A stretch of DNA of 12,211 nt from Dehalococcoidia bacterium (GTDB lineage: Bacteria > Chloroflexota > Dehalococcoidia > Tepidiformales > Tepidiformaceae). A program made the translations under genes and the position numbers. This document shows, one piece after another, positions 1 to 6,453 of the stretch. Within the stretch, counting starts at the first letter, position 1; the number at the start of each line of letters is the position of its first letter. The notes under the pieces were generated by a model, which did not search any database, was not told the origin of the DNA, and worked only from the letters and a program-made list of their open reading frames with translations. The DNA lies in assembly GCA_023228745.1 (NCBI GenBank), contig JALOAP010000046.1, positions 1-12,211 of the forward strand. The letters run 5' to 3'.

Positions 1-374
1 CCGTCAAGAATTGCCGCTTCTTCTTCGGATATGGAATCAAGCACATCTTCCGGCTTGACCTTTTCGCCATTATCCTTGGGTTCCGCGCCTTTCTCTTTGC
101 CGTCATCATCCGGCAGTTTGACGCCCAACTCCGCCAGCTTTTTCCTCATCGCGCCGATCTCATTGGACTGGCGCATAAACTCGGAATCGGTCTTTGTCCT
201 TGCGGTGCGCTCTTTTTCGAGTTCGGCCTCGGCATCAGTAATCTTCCTCCGAAGATCACCAGCCTCTTTTGCCGCATCGAACATCGCTTCCTCGGACTCG
301 AATCCCAACTCCTCCCACTTGGATTTCCCTTCGCCATTCCCGTCATTGACAGGGGCTTTCGGTGCTTCCGGCAT
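1..374 (-). CDS. Putative capsid scaffolding protein, N-terminal part (3' end outside window)
   Basis: The frame is open from ATG at 374 to the window edge, giving 124 codons with no stop, so the C-terminus is missing. The start is supported by a GGAGG Shine-Dalgarno site at 381-385, six bases upstream. The protein is highly charged. Residues 1-18 are Pro/Gly-rich. A short segment (WEELGFESEEAMFDAAK, about 20-36) follows, then a predicted coiled coil (about 38-85) rich in Glu, Lys and Arg, then an acidic Asp/Glu/Lys linker (88-110). It has no signal peptide, membrane segment or cysteine. Phage scaffolds are typically acidic and helical and lie between the portal and capsid genes, and this gene follows portal and a small ORF in transcription order. 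The scaffold role is therefore inferred from composition and position; no specific family motif is seen. A capsid protease or a decoration protein is less likely. A promoter-like element upstream may let it be expressed apart from the terminase genes. Confidence 0.5.
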   Translation of the reverse strand, partial: MPEAPKAPVNDGNGEGKSKWEELGFESEEAMFDAAKEAGDLRRKITDAEAELEKERTARTKTDSEFMRQSNEIGAMRKKLAELGVKLPDDDGKEKGAEPKDNGEKVKPEDVLDSISEEEAAILD

Positions 375-376
375 GA

Positions 377-442
377 CTATCCTCCATTTTGGGGGTTATT
401 CAACCACTCCCGTTTACTAAAAGTATTCCAAAAACAGGGCAT
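377..442 (-). CDS. Possible 21-residue leader ORF upstream of the scaffold-like gene
   Basis: This is an ATG at 442-440, 21 codons and a TAG at 379-377. An AAGGGA site (448-453) sits five bases before the ATG. The stop falls two bases before the ATG of the next gene, so the GGAGG site of that gene lies inside the last codons (Gly-Gly) of the small frame. The peptide begins MPCFWNTF and contains two Trp; it has no known family. Placement suggests a translated leader coupled to the scaffold-like gene, but a frame this short can arise by chance. Conservation in related phages would decide. Confidence 0.3.
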   Translation of the reverse strand: MPCFWNTFSKREWLNNPQNGG

Positions 443-461
443 TGTATTCCCTTTTGCCCGC

Positions 462-490
462 TATAAAGCATAAATCTGATTACTTGTCAA
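462..490 (-). promoter_or_regulatory. Promoter-like element for the scaffold/capsid unit (minus strand)
   Basis: On the minus strand a perfect TTGACA (485-490) is followed by a 17-bp spacer and TTTATA (462-467), with TATGC just before the latter giving an extended -10 look. A predicted start would fall near 455, about 13 bases before the leader-ORF ATG. It lies in an AT-rich gap between genes. The -10 is a weak match; the -35 and spacing are strong. Confidence 0.5.
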
Positions 491-523
491 GCAAAATCGT
501 TATAAAATAGCAAGATTGTTATA
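491..523. repeat. Tandem 14-bp direct repeat, 19-bp period, abutting the -35 box
   Basis: GCAAAATCGTTATA (491-504) and GCAAGATTGTTATA (510-523) match at 12 of 14 positions and are separated by AAATA. The first copy directly abuts the TTGACA box of the minus-strand promoter-like element. Two half-helical-spaced copies just upstream of a -35 box suggest binding sites for an activator or repressor, or an A/T-rich UP-type element. The binding protein is unknown. Confidence 0.45.
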
Positions 524-527
524 TTTT

Positions 528-884
528 TCAAAACGCCGCCTTTTCACGCCGCCGGACTTCCTCTTGCGCTTTCTTGAGTTCGTCATGCAAATCAAGCAAT
601 GCCTGATTGAGTTTTATCAAGTCGGCATCCGCCGTTTCCATGCCTGAAATGAAGCCTTCCACCAGCACCAAGCACGCCTTGTTTTTGGCGTATTCCTTGT
701 TCAGCGCCGGGTTGTTTTCGTCCAGGGATCGGATTGCCTGCTCGTAAAACGCCTTGGTTTCGGCAAGCAAACTCGTTAATTCGTCAGCCCCGCTAAACTT
801 GGCAATGGTGTTTAACCGGGTCTTGCTCTTGATTTCATGCCTGACTTTCGCAATACTGGCTTCGATTTTCTCTATTGAGCGCAT
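528..884 (-). CDS. Small helical phage protein between portal and scaffold, function unknown
   Basis: This 118-residue frame starts at ATG 884 behind an AAGGAAAGG Shine-Dalgarno region and lies 18 bp after the portal stop. The sequence is almost entirely predicted helix, with basic/amphipathic N-terminal (about 3-28) and C-terminal (about 84-116) segments and no signal peptide, membrane segment or known motif. The C-terminal stretch (DLHDELKKAQEEVRRREKAAF, split here at its Lys-Ala pair: DLHDELKKA then QEEVRRRE) is a likely short coiled coil. I do not recognise the family. Its place between the portal and scaffold-like genes points to a role in head assembly, such as a portal chaperone or minor head component, but that is position only. 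It ends just before the AT-rich regulatory gap, so it may close the terminase-portal unit. Confidence 0.75.
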   Translation of the reverse strand: MRSIEKIEASIAKVRHEIKSKTRLNTIAKFSGADELTSLLAETKAFYEQAIRSLDENNPALNKEYAKNKACLVLVEGFISGMETADADLIKLNQALLDLHDELKKAQEEVRRREKAAF

Positions 885-902
885 TGCCTTTCCTTCCTTT
901 GG

Positions 903-2759
903 TTAGATTTCCAGCCCGCCCATTGCCGTACCAGCCCCGCCAGTCAACGGGTTTGCGCCCGGAGCTTCCGCCCCGGCTCCTTCCCCGCCACCAGTCGCCC
1001 CGGCCCCGCCCATCGCCTGCATCAGCGCAACGTTTTCCTTCGGGTTGACGCCTTCGGTCAACTGGTGATACTGCTTGGTATTGCCAACAAGCCATGCAAA
1101 CGCCTCTTTCTGGTTGACGTAGGGGTTCTTCAACGCCCGGTCGTAAATCATGGCCTTGCGCGTGATTTCGGCCAGTTGGTTTGCCATCTTTTCGGTGAAG
1201 CTGATTTTGACCTTGAACACCTGCCGGATGTCGTCTTGCGTGATTTCCGTCCAGCCGTAGTCATTCTTGCCGGTTGTGGGGTCGTACTTGATTTCCGGCA
1301 TTAACTCCTTGTCACCGGCAAGCATCTGGCACAAAATCAGAGATTGCTCGACAACGGACAAGTACCAGCCGTTTTGGAAGTGGTTGGCAATCATCTTCTC
1401 GCGGCCGGCCGTGGACTGCATCAGCGATTCCATTGCTCCAGAACCACCGCGCACAAGGCCAGCCGTGCCTTGGCCGTGCAACGCCTTGGGTTGGCCAACG
1501 CTGGACGTGTTGAACTCTTCCAGCCGGTCGCCAAGTTGCAGCAGGAACGGCGGCAAGGCGGGCGGGGGGACAAAGCTCACAACATCCCCGGTCTTGTACG
1601 CCCCGGTAATCACGGTCTTGCCGTAGGGCTGCAAGTCGGGGGTTTCGCCGGTATTAACAACGGCATCCCGGTTAATGACTTGATGGGGGTGCAAGACCAT
1701 GGTCAGCATGTCCATAATCCCGTTGTAGAACATCTCCGTTCCCATAATCATCCGTTTGCGAGGGTTGATTATTCCCGGCGTGTACCACTTGTTGCCGTCC
1801 GGGTCGAAGGTCGCCTTGACTACCGGACAGCGCAACGTCTGGAATTTGCTTTTCTTGTGATAGATTTTTACGCGGTCACAAGCGAAAAAGACGTGTTCAT
1901 TGTTTGAGTAGCATTGCAGCACCGGCACAGAGATTGGCGCACCCTTAACGCTTTGGGTGTTCATTATGTCGGGCAATGCGCGGCCACGGCTGTTGATCTG
2001 TTCGGCAATCTGGCGGGGTGTACGAACATACCCGTTCATTGAGTTGGCTCTCGCATATTTGACAATCTCATCAGCATTGCCCTCATACGGCGAATCGGGA
2101 TTGAGCTGCTTGTCAAGCATCTTGCGGAATACATCTTCGGGATAGAACCGCAATACGAATACGCACGACACTTCTTCGGGGGATTTGCCATCAGGCATGG
2201 GAATTACTTGGCCAAAAGGCAGGTAGGTATAGCTCGGTATCATAACGGTTTCGCCAACCGCCATCTCCCGCGCCTTTACTTCCTCATCCCCGGCATACAC
2301 GATTGTTTGATTGACGGCTGGCGGGGTGATTAACTTCGGCTCAATAATGCCGTATCCGCATCCCAGCTTGACGGCATCCTTGATGGTCAAATATCCTTCC
2401 GTCATAATGTTCATGACGGTGTTCATGTTGAACAGCACCCAATCGCGCACTTTCCGGCCCCGCTCGTAAGTCACGGACTTATCTCCAGGAAGCAACTCGA
2501 AGGGCGTGTCATCCCCAAACAGGGAAAAGAAGATTGACGGCATGATTTGGTCAACAAACAGCTTGGCTTGTCCAAGCGATATGTCGGACAGGGTAGGGGA
2601 GTTTAAGTCCGGCTCCTGCTCAAACAACGCGACATCCTCATTGGCGCGGTCAAAGAACGGTCGGGCTTCCTTCCATGCGGTTTGAAACATGCCAAGATAT
2701 TTGGCAAGCAATTCCTGATCCGCCTTTGACACTTCGGGGGCTTGTTCTTTTTTATCCAT
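903..2759 (-). CDS. Portal (head-tail connector) protein
   Basis: This is the likely dodecameric portal at the capsid vertex through which the terminase packages DNA. The frame extends upstream to 2831, but I chose ATG 2759 (618 residues): it has an AGAGAGG site at 2766-2772 with a six-base spacer, and it overlaps the terminase stop by eight bases, as coupled phage genes do. Residues 1-60 are helical and charged (KADQELLAKYLGMFQTAWKE). A hydrophobic clip/stem region follows (about 60-140, including GYLTIKDAVKLGCGYGIIEP). A conserved-looking portal segment lies at about 412-450 (LEEFNTSSVGQPKAL, then GQGTAGLVRGGSGAMESLM), a pattern seen in podovirus portals where a Ser/Thr/Gly-rich loop is followed by a long helix. 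The last 35 residues are an unstructured Gly/Ala/Pro tail. Length is within the 500-800 range for podovirus portals. Adjacency to the terminase strongly supports the call. Confidence 0.88.
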   Translation of the reverse strand: MDKKEQAPEVSKADQELLAKYLGMFQTAWKEARPFFDRANEDVALFEQEPDLNSPTLSDISLGQAKLFVDQIMPSIFFSLFGDDTPFELLPGDKSVTYERGRKVRDWVLFNMNTVMNIMTEGYLTIKDAVKLGCGYGIIEPKLITPPAVNQTIVYAGDEEVKAREMAVGETVMIPSYTYLPFGQVIPMPDGKSPEEVSCVFVLRFYPEDVFRKMLDKQLNPDSPYEGNADEIVKYARANSMNGYVRTPRQIAEQINSRGRALPDIMNTQSVKGAPISVPVLQCYSNNEHVFFACDRVKIYHKKSKFQTLRCPVVKATFDPDGNKWYTPGIINPRKRMIMGTEMFYNGIMDMLTMVLHPHQVINRDAVVNTGETPDLQPYGKTVITGAYKTGDVVSFVPPPALPPFLLQLGDRLEEFNTSSVGQPKALHGQGTAGLVRGGSGAMESLMQSTAGREKMIANHFQNGWYLSVVEQSLILCQMLAGDKELMPEIKYDPTTGKNDYGWTEITQDDIRQVFKVKISFTEKMANQLAEITRKAMIYDRALKNPYVNQKEAFAWLVGNTKQYHQLTEGVNPKENVALMQAMGGAGATGGGEGAGAEAPGANPLTGGAGTAMGGLEI

Positions 2760-4635
2760 AAATTGCCTCTCTTGTTCGTATTGTGGTTCTGCCAGCACCG
2801 AACCGCGCATCCATCCCGCGCCGCGATCCAAGCACCTTGCGGGTTTCCCGTATCGGCGCGTTCAAACCAATAATGTTTGGAAACATGCGTCTTGGGCCAG
2901 CATCTTCCGGGGACACGTTGAAGTTGCGGTTGTTTCGTATTTGGGTCTTGGCCAGCGCATAAACGTATTCCGATATTCCAAACGCCATAATGCAATCCGT
3001 GCTGCCGCGTTCTGGATGATCGGGCCTGCCGCCCTTGCCGGTGATGCACTCGTTCAACTCTTTCAAAAGCTGGTAGTGGTAAATCTTGCTGTTGTCCATG
3101 TGGTCATAAAGCCATGTTCCAACAAGGTCGAAGGCGTACTTGCGCGTTGCGTTCTTGGTGTCAAACCCGAATTTCTCTTGAAGGCGGCGGGTCTTGTCGT
3201 TCGTGCTGATATGCCGGTAAATGAACGGGTATCCGCTTATTGTGGTAACGAATACCGCGCCATCCGCGCTCACGCCGGTTTCGGGGGCAACCAATGCAAA
3301 GTTGTAGTAACATGCTGCGTAAAGGCAGAGCCAGGCGAACTCAACATTCCGTACCGTGGAATGTAACGACGCCACCATCATCGGGTCTTTTTCGCCTTCA
3401 AAGGGCAGTCTCCGGACATACGCCGCGCTTGCATTTTGCGCCAAGTCGGGATCGTCATTCCCAACGGCAACATCGGCGGTAAGCCAATACGCCCCGCGCT
3501 CGTTGTATGATTCGTATATTTCCCAAACGTCAGGGGCTTCGTTGTCGGCGGCTTCTTCCCTGATCTTGATATGCAGGGCATCGTTTACCGTGTCAACTTT
3601 TGCCATGGGAAGGATGCGGGCCAGCCGGTGGCGCGGCATGTATTCCTTCTTGAATTTCTCCGTCAGCTCGAAGTTGTAATACGGCTTCCCGGCCATGTCG
3701 CTGAAATGCCCGTAAACGCGCGCCTTGATTTCGTAAGGCTTGTAATGCTTGATTTTGGCGTTGACCTTTTCGGAGTCTTGGTACGGACTGTCAAATTGCG
3801 TGCAATGGAATATCTTGACGCGGCCATTCGGGTCTTTGATTGCCGGGAGATAGCTGTCGTAGTACGACCAGTTCAGGCCGTTGATCGGACTGAAACAAAG
3901 GCGGAGATACTTGCAATGCTCCAAGGCAGAAATGAAATATTGGCGGTCAGGCGGTTCCTCGTCCAGCACCACCATCCACGCCATTTCACCTTCTGCCTTT
4001 TTGTATTGTTGCTCATAGGTGATGAGGCGGATGGTAGCGCCAGAATCGAAGTGAAATACCTGCAACTTCTCGCTCCAGCCGTCCACGCCTTTGTTGCGAT
4101 TCAGCAGGTATTTCGGTATCAATTCCTCAAGACGGTTCTTCCACATCTTTTCCTTGACTTCCCGGTAAGATGCGATCCAGATTTGCGCCCCGGTGTTGGG
4201 TGGCGGTATTTTCTCAAGTGGGTATTTGCCAACGCCAATGACGTTACCGCAAGTGCCATCTTCCCGTAATCCAAACCGCTTGATATTTTCCTCATTCACC
4301 TTGCGCGGAACACCGGTGTCAACGCCCTTGTCAAACCGCATGGAAATAGGGACTTGCCCGCTTGCCATGATGATTGCTTCAATCAACAAGGCGCGGCTCT
4401 TGCCGCATTGTGAACCGGCAAGCGTCATGGTGTAGCCGGGGGTTTCCGTCGTATCCATCAATAACCCGATTTGAAACGGGCCGCCAGTCAGCGCAAGCTG
4501 CACGTCATGTTTTGCCGCTTTTTCAATCAGCCAAAGCTGGCGTTGCTCAACGTCAAACGGTTCAAACAGATTGAAGTCCGAATCTTCGGAGCCTTCAAAG
4601 GCGGTTTGAAACAGCGTTTTGATTTCGGTTGACAT
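2752..4635 (-). CDS. terL: Terminase large subunit (packaging ATPase-nuclease)
   Basis: This is the motor that pumps DNA into the procapsid and cuts concatemers. All 627 residues are present. The ATPase domain has a Walker A, AGSQCGKS, at 73-80 (Lys79); a Walker B, MVVLDEE, at 221-227 (Asp225, Glu226); and a coupling motif, CFSPINGLNW, at 247-256. The RNase H-like nuclease has metal-binding acidic residues in WLTADVAVG (Asp388), ALVAPETG (Glu452) and GSTDCIMAF (Asp547). After the nuclease comes an Arg-rich tail of about 60 residues (roughly 565-627). The GSQxGKS form of Walker A resembles GpA-type and some podovirus terminases. The start at 4635 lies six bases after the stop of the preceding gene, with only a weak GGATAA ribosome site, so translation may be coupled. 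The stop overlaps the portal start. No frameshift or intein is seen. Confidence 0.95.
   Translation of the reverse strand: MSTEIKTLFQTAFEGSEDSDFNLFEPFDVEQRQLWLIEKAAKHDVQLALTGGPFQIGLLMDTTETPGYTMTLAGSQCGKSRALLIEAIIMASGQVPISMRFDKGVDTGVPRKVNEENIKRFGLREDGTCGNVIGVGKYPLEKIPPPNTGAQIWIASYREVKEKMWKNRLEELIPKYLLNRNKGVDGWSEKLQVFHFDSGATIRLITYEQQYKKAEGEMAWMVVLDEEPPDRQYFISALEHCKYLRLCFSPINGLNWSYYDSYLPAIKDPNGRVKIFHCTQFDSPYQDSEKVNAKIKHYKPYEIKARVYGHFSDMAGKPYYNFELTEKFKKEYMPRHRLARILPMAKVDTVNDALHIKIREEAADNEAPDVWEIYESYNERGAYWLTADVAVGNDDPDLAQNASAAYVRRLPFEGEKDPMMVASLHSTVRNVEFAWLCLYAACYYNFALVAPETGVSADGAVFVTTISGYPFIYRHISTNDKTRRLQEKFGFDTKNATRKYAFDLVGTWLYDHMDNSKIYHYQLLKELNECITGKGGRPDHPERGSTDCIMAFGISEYVYALAKTQIRNNRNFNVSPEDAGPRRMFPNIIGLNAPIRETRKVLGSRRGMDARFGAGRTTIRTREAIYG
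2766..2772 (-). promoter_or_regulatory. Ribosome binding site that fixes the portal start
   Basis: AGAGAGG on the minus strand lies six bases upstream of the ATG at 2759. The longer in-frame start at 2831 lies inside the terminase gene and would add 24 residues. The internal site therefore favours the shorter protein. Confidence 0.6.
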
Positions 4636-4641
4636 GGTTGA

Positions 4642-5391
4642 TTATCCGCGCTTCGGTTCCCCGGCCTTTTTGGATGCCTCAACGAATTTGAGTTGATCTT
4701 CTTTGGATGGGAATTGCTCCTTGACCGCCCGCGCAAAACCCGCCATCCAGACTTTGTAGGCGTCCACGCTGATGACGTTCCCGCTGTTGATGTCGAAGTC
4801 AATCTTCACCAGCTTGCCAATGGCTTCGGTGAGGTTTTTAATCATGGCAACCCGGTCTTTGTCGGACAGCTTGATTACACCGCCGGCGGGGTCGTATCCG
4901 CCAACGCCTTCGCCGTTTTTGATACGCTCAATCATTTCAAGCGTAGTGGCGCGCAACAGTTTGATTTCAGCCTCAACGCTTTTGGTCTGCGCCGATTTGA
5001 CGCCTTCGGATTCCACGGCCTCGAAATACTTGTCGGCATTGTGGTAAAGAGACGGATTGCGTTGCTGTATGGCTTCCAAGTGTTTCATTGCGAATTCCTT
5101 TGCCGCGCCAGTTCTCCTGCCTTTTTCATGGTCGTTACACCAGCCCCATCCAAAGTGGTTGGTTCCCCATCCGGCAGTACGCTTGCAAGCGCACAGGGGG
5201 CAAAAATGACTTCTTTCAGAATGGGTGTAATCACCAACCGCCTCGCATGATTTGATAAACTTCCGTGACTTTGCCGGACACCTGGGAAATGAAGCCCATG
5301 ACGGGATTCCAAGCTGCTTGCGAATCACCATCTTGTCCTTGTGCGTCAGCCTTGACTTGTGTACCCAAGGCTTCTTCCCTTGATATTCCAT
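4642..5391 (-). CDS. Putative terminase small subunit with an N-terminal Cys/His-rich region
   Basis: This 249-residue protein is the first gene of the leftward unit, directly upstream of the large terminase (six-base gap), the usual place of the DNA-recognition subunit. The start at 5391 has an AGGGGA site upstream. Residues 1-37 are basic (Lys/Arg/Trp). Residues 38-88 contain Cys38, Cys49, His57, His62, Cys64, Cys67, Cys69, His79, Cys85 and His88, including CPLCAC; this looks like a zinc-ribbon or cross-brace site. The rest is helical: a region at about 135-160 (AEIKLLRATTLEMIERI) and another at about 175-200 (DKDRVAMIKNLTEAIGKLV). Arrays of this kind mediate oligomerisation and terminase binding in small subunits. 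No classical winged-helix or HTH is obvious. The call rests mainly on position and helical layout. An alternative is a zinc-binding packaging accessory or an HNH-like protein, though no H-N-H pattern is seen. Confidence 0.5.
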   Translation of the reverse strand: MEYQGKKPWVHKSRLTHKDKMVIRKQLGIPSWASFPRCPAKSRKFIKSCEAVGDYTHSERSHFCPLCACKRTAGWGTNHFGWGWCNDHEKGRRTGAAKEFAMKHLEAIQQRNPSLYHNADKYFEAVESEGVKSAQTKSVEAEIKLLRATTLEMIERIKNGEGVGGYDPAGGVIKLSDKDRVAMIKNLTEAIGKLVKIDFDINSGNVISVDAYKVWMAGFARAVKEQFPSKEDQLKFVEASKKAGEPKRG

Positions 5392-5417
5392 AATACAATT
5401 CCCCTGTTTCGGAATAC

Positions 5418-5451
5418 CGCTTACTATATTAATCGGTTAATGTCAAGACAA
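5418..5451 (-). promoter_or_regulatory. Promoter-like element for the terminase-portal unit (minus strand)
   Basis: Two readings are possible on the minus strand. One is TTGACA (5441-5446), a 17-bp spacer and TAAGCG (5418-5423). The other, with a better -10, is TTGTCT (5446-5451), 17 bp and TATAGT (5423-5428). Either would give a short 5' leader before the ATG at 5391. I cannot choose between them from sequence alone. Confidence 0.45.
5428..5441. promoter_or_regulatory. Operator-like 14-bp near-palindrome ATTAATCGGTTAAT
   Basis: Six of seven base pairs of this dyad are complementary (arms ATTAA/TTAAT, one T-G mismatch next to the central CG). It sits in the spacer of the leftward promoter-like element, a place where a bound repressor would block polymerase. 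A binding protein is not encoded in this window. AT-rich intergenic DNA throws up such dyads by chance, so confidence is modest. Confidence 0.35.
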
Positions 5452-5465
5452 AAGTATTATTTTAG

Positions 5466-5494
5466 TTGACAAACGTATGATAATCTGGTAAAGC
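5466..5494 (+). promoter_or_regulatory. Promoter-like element for the adaptor-tail unit (plus strand)
   Basis: TTGACA (5466-5471) is followed at 17 bp by TAAAGC (5489-5494), preceded by TGG as in an extended -10. The -10 match is poor (three of six), so the true -10 could be elsewhere, for instance around TATGATAAT (5476-5484) with a different -35. It lies 54-82 bp before the adaptor ATG, inside the only intergenic space available to drive the rightward genes. Confidence 0.4.
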
Positions 5495-5547
5495 CAATCC
5501 GAAAAAGAGATGATTTTGTAACATTTTCAATACCAGGGGGTGACGCC

Positions 5548-6447
5548 ATGATTCCATGCGGAAGCATAATTGACGAGCTTATGACGCAGATGGACAACCC
5601 AAGGGGCACAGCAGACGAGGTTTACACCAAACAAGTTAAAGAAAAACTGAACGAGGCATACCGGGATGTATGCGGCGCGTTCAACTGGACGTGCTTGCAG
5701 CAAGCCGCGACTTTAACCGATCAATCGTATATTCTTCCTGCCGATTGCCGAACCGTATTGCGCGTCCAGGATGAGGACAAGCAGCCTTACAACTTCATGC
5801 CCGGCGGTAGCCGCCCTTCCAATTTTGAGAAAAACTGGTATTACGATACGCCGGTTGAAACCGCGCTGGCAGACGGGACAACGCTTGCCATTAACGAATA
5901 CATGACCGCCGCATCATCCACGGCAGAGTTCCCGGCCACGACTTGTGCCGGGGAGTTCATCAGGATTGGCAGCAACACCGGGATTTACAAGATCGCCACA
6001 TGGACAAGCACATCAGCCATAACGCTTTCCGACAGATTCAGGGGTTACAACCAGTCCGCCGCCATGTTCCAGATCAGGCCGAAAGGAACCCCAATACTGG
6101 CGTTTTGTGACTCAACAGGCACGGCTTTGACTCCAACCGGGATCGTCGTTACCTATGTCCGCTTCCCGTTGCCACTGTTCCGTGATGAGGACATCATCGA
6201 ATTGCCGGGATATGCGCCCGCCGTGAAGGTGCAGGCGTTGCGTAAACTGCTGGCAATGAAGGGGTTTAACCAAGCTGCTGACCGCAAAGAGGGCGAATAT
6301 CTTGCGGCATTGTCCGAAATGAAGGCCAGCGAGCCGCAAAACAACGCGCAATTCCAGCCAACACCGATGTTTAGAACCCGATATACCAACACCGGAAGCA
6401 CGACCGGCAGCTATATTCGCGGGTTGAACCTCATTAACAACGGGTAA
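5548..6447 (+). CDS. Head-tail adaptor (connector) protein, SU10-adaptor-like
   Basis: This 299-residue protein starts at ATG 5548 behind AGGGGGTG and is the first gene of the rightward unit. The N-terminal helix with EKLNEAYRDVCGAFNWTCL (about 32-50), followed by an ATLT strand, is a pattern common to phage adaptors that pack beneath the portal (P22 gp4 / T7 gp11 / SU10 adaptor group). A beta insert (about 134-185) carries the GEFIRIG, GIYKIATW and AITLSDRFRGY strands, typical of the adaptor middle domain. The C-terminal helix (about 226-263, KVQALRKLLAMKGFNQAADR) has the residue pattern by which these proteins clasp the portal. The last 35 residues are polar and unstructured (Asn/Thr/Gly). 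Its job would be to close the portal and dock the tail. The identification is from pattern memory, not a search. Confidence 0.65.
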   Translation: MIPCGSIIDELMTQMDNPRGTADEVYTKQVKEKLNEAYRDVCGAFNWTCLQQAATLTDQSYILPADCRTVLRVQDEDKQPYNFMPGGSRPSNFEKNWYYDTPVETALADGTTLAINEYMTAASSTAEFPATTCAGEFIRIGSNTGIYKIATWTSTSAITLSDRFRGYNQSAAMFQIRPKGTPILAFCDSTGTALTPTGIVVTYVRFPLPLFRDEDIIELPGYAPAVKVQALRKLLAMKGFNQAADRKEGEYLAALSEMKASEPQNNAQFQPTPMFRTRYTNTGSTTGSYIRGLNLINNG

Positions 6448-6453
6448 TTTCCT

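Noticed and set aside
31..420. A 129-codon Ser-rich plus-strand frame at the left edge
   Set aside because: It is the antisense of the scaffold-like gene; the Ser richness comes from Glu/Asp/Arg codons read backwards. The minus-strand frame has a good GGAGG site.
437..459. GGGCA/TGCCC stem with a short T run on the minus strand, terminator-like
   Set aside because: The stem is only five base pairs with a 13-base loop, and the likely transcript start lies inside it.
1344..1907. A 187-codon plus-strand frame antisense to the portal gene
   Set aside because: It is a shadow of the portal reading frame, His/Gln/Arg-rich with no domain-like pattern.
2760..2831. Upstream ATG giving a 642-residue portal protein
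   Set aside because: It lies inside the terminase gene; the internal ATG at 2759 has a good ribosome site and the usual short overlap.
3571..4269. A 232-codon plus-strand frame antisense to the large terminase
   Set aside because: It lies wholly inside a gene with all terminase motifs, has no convincing ribosome site and a composition that mirrors the terminase codons.
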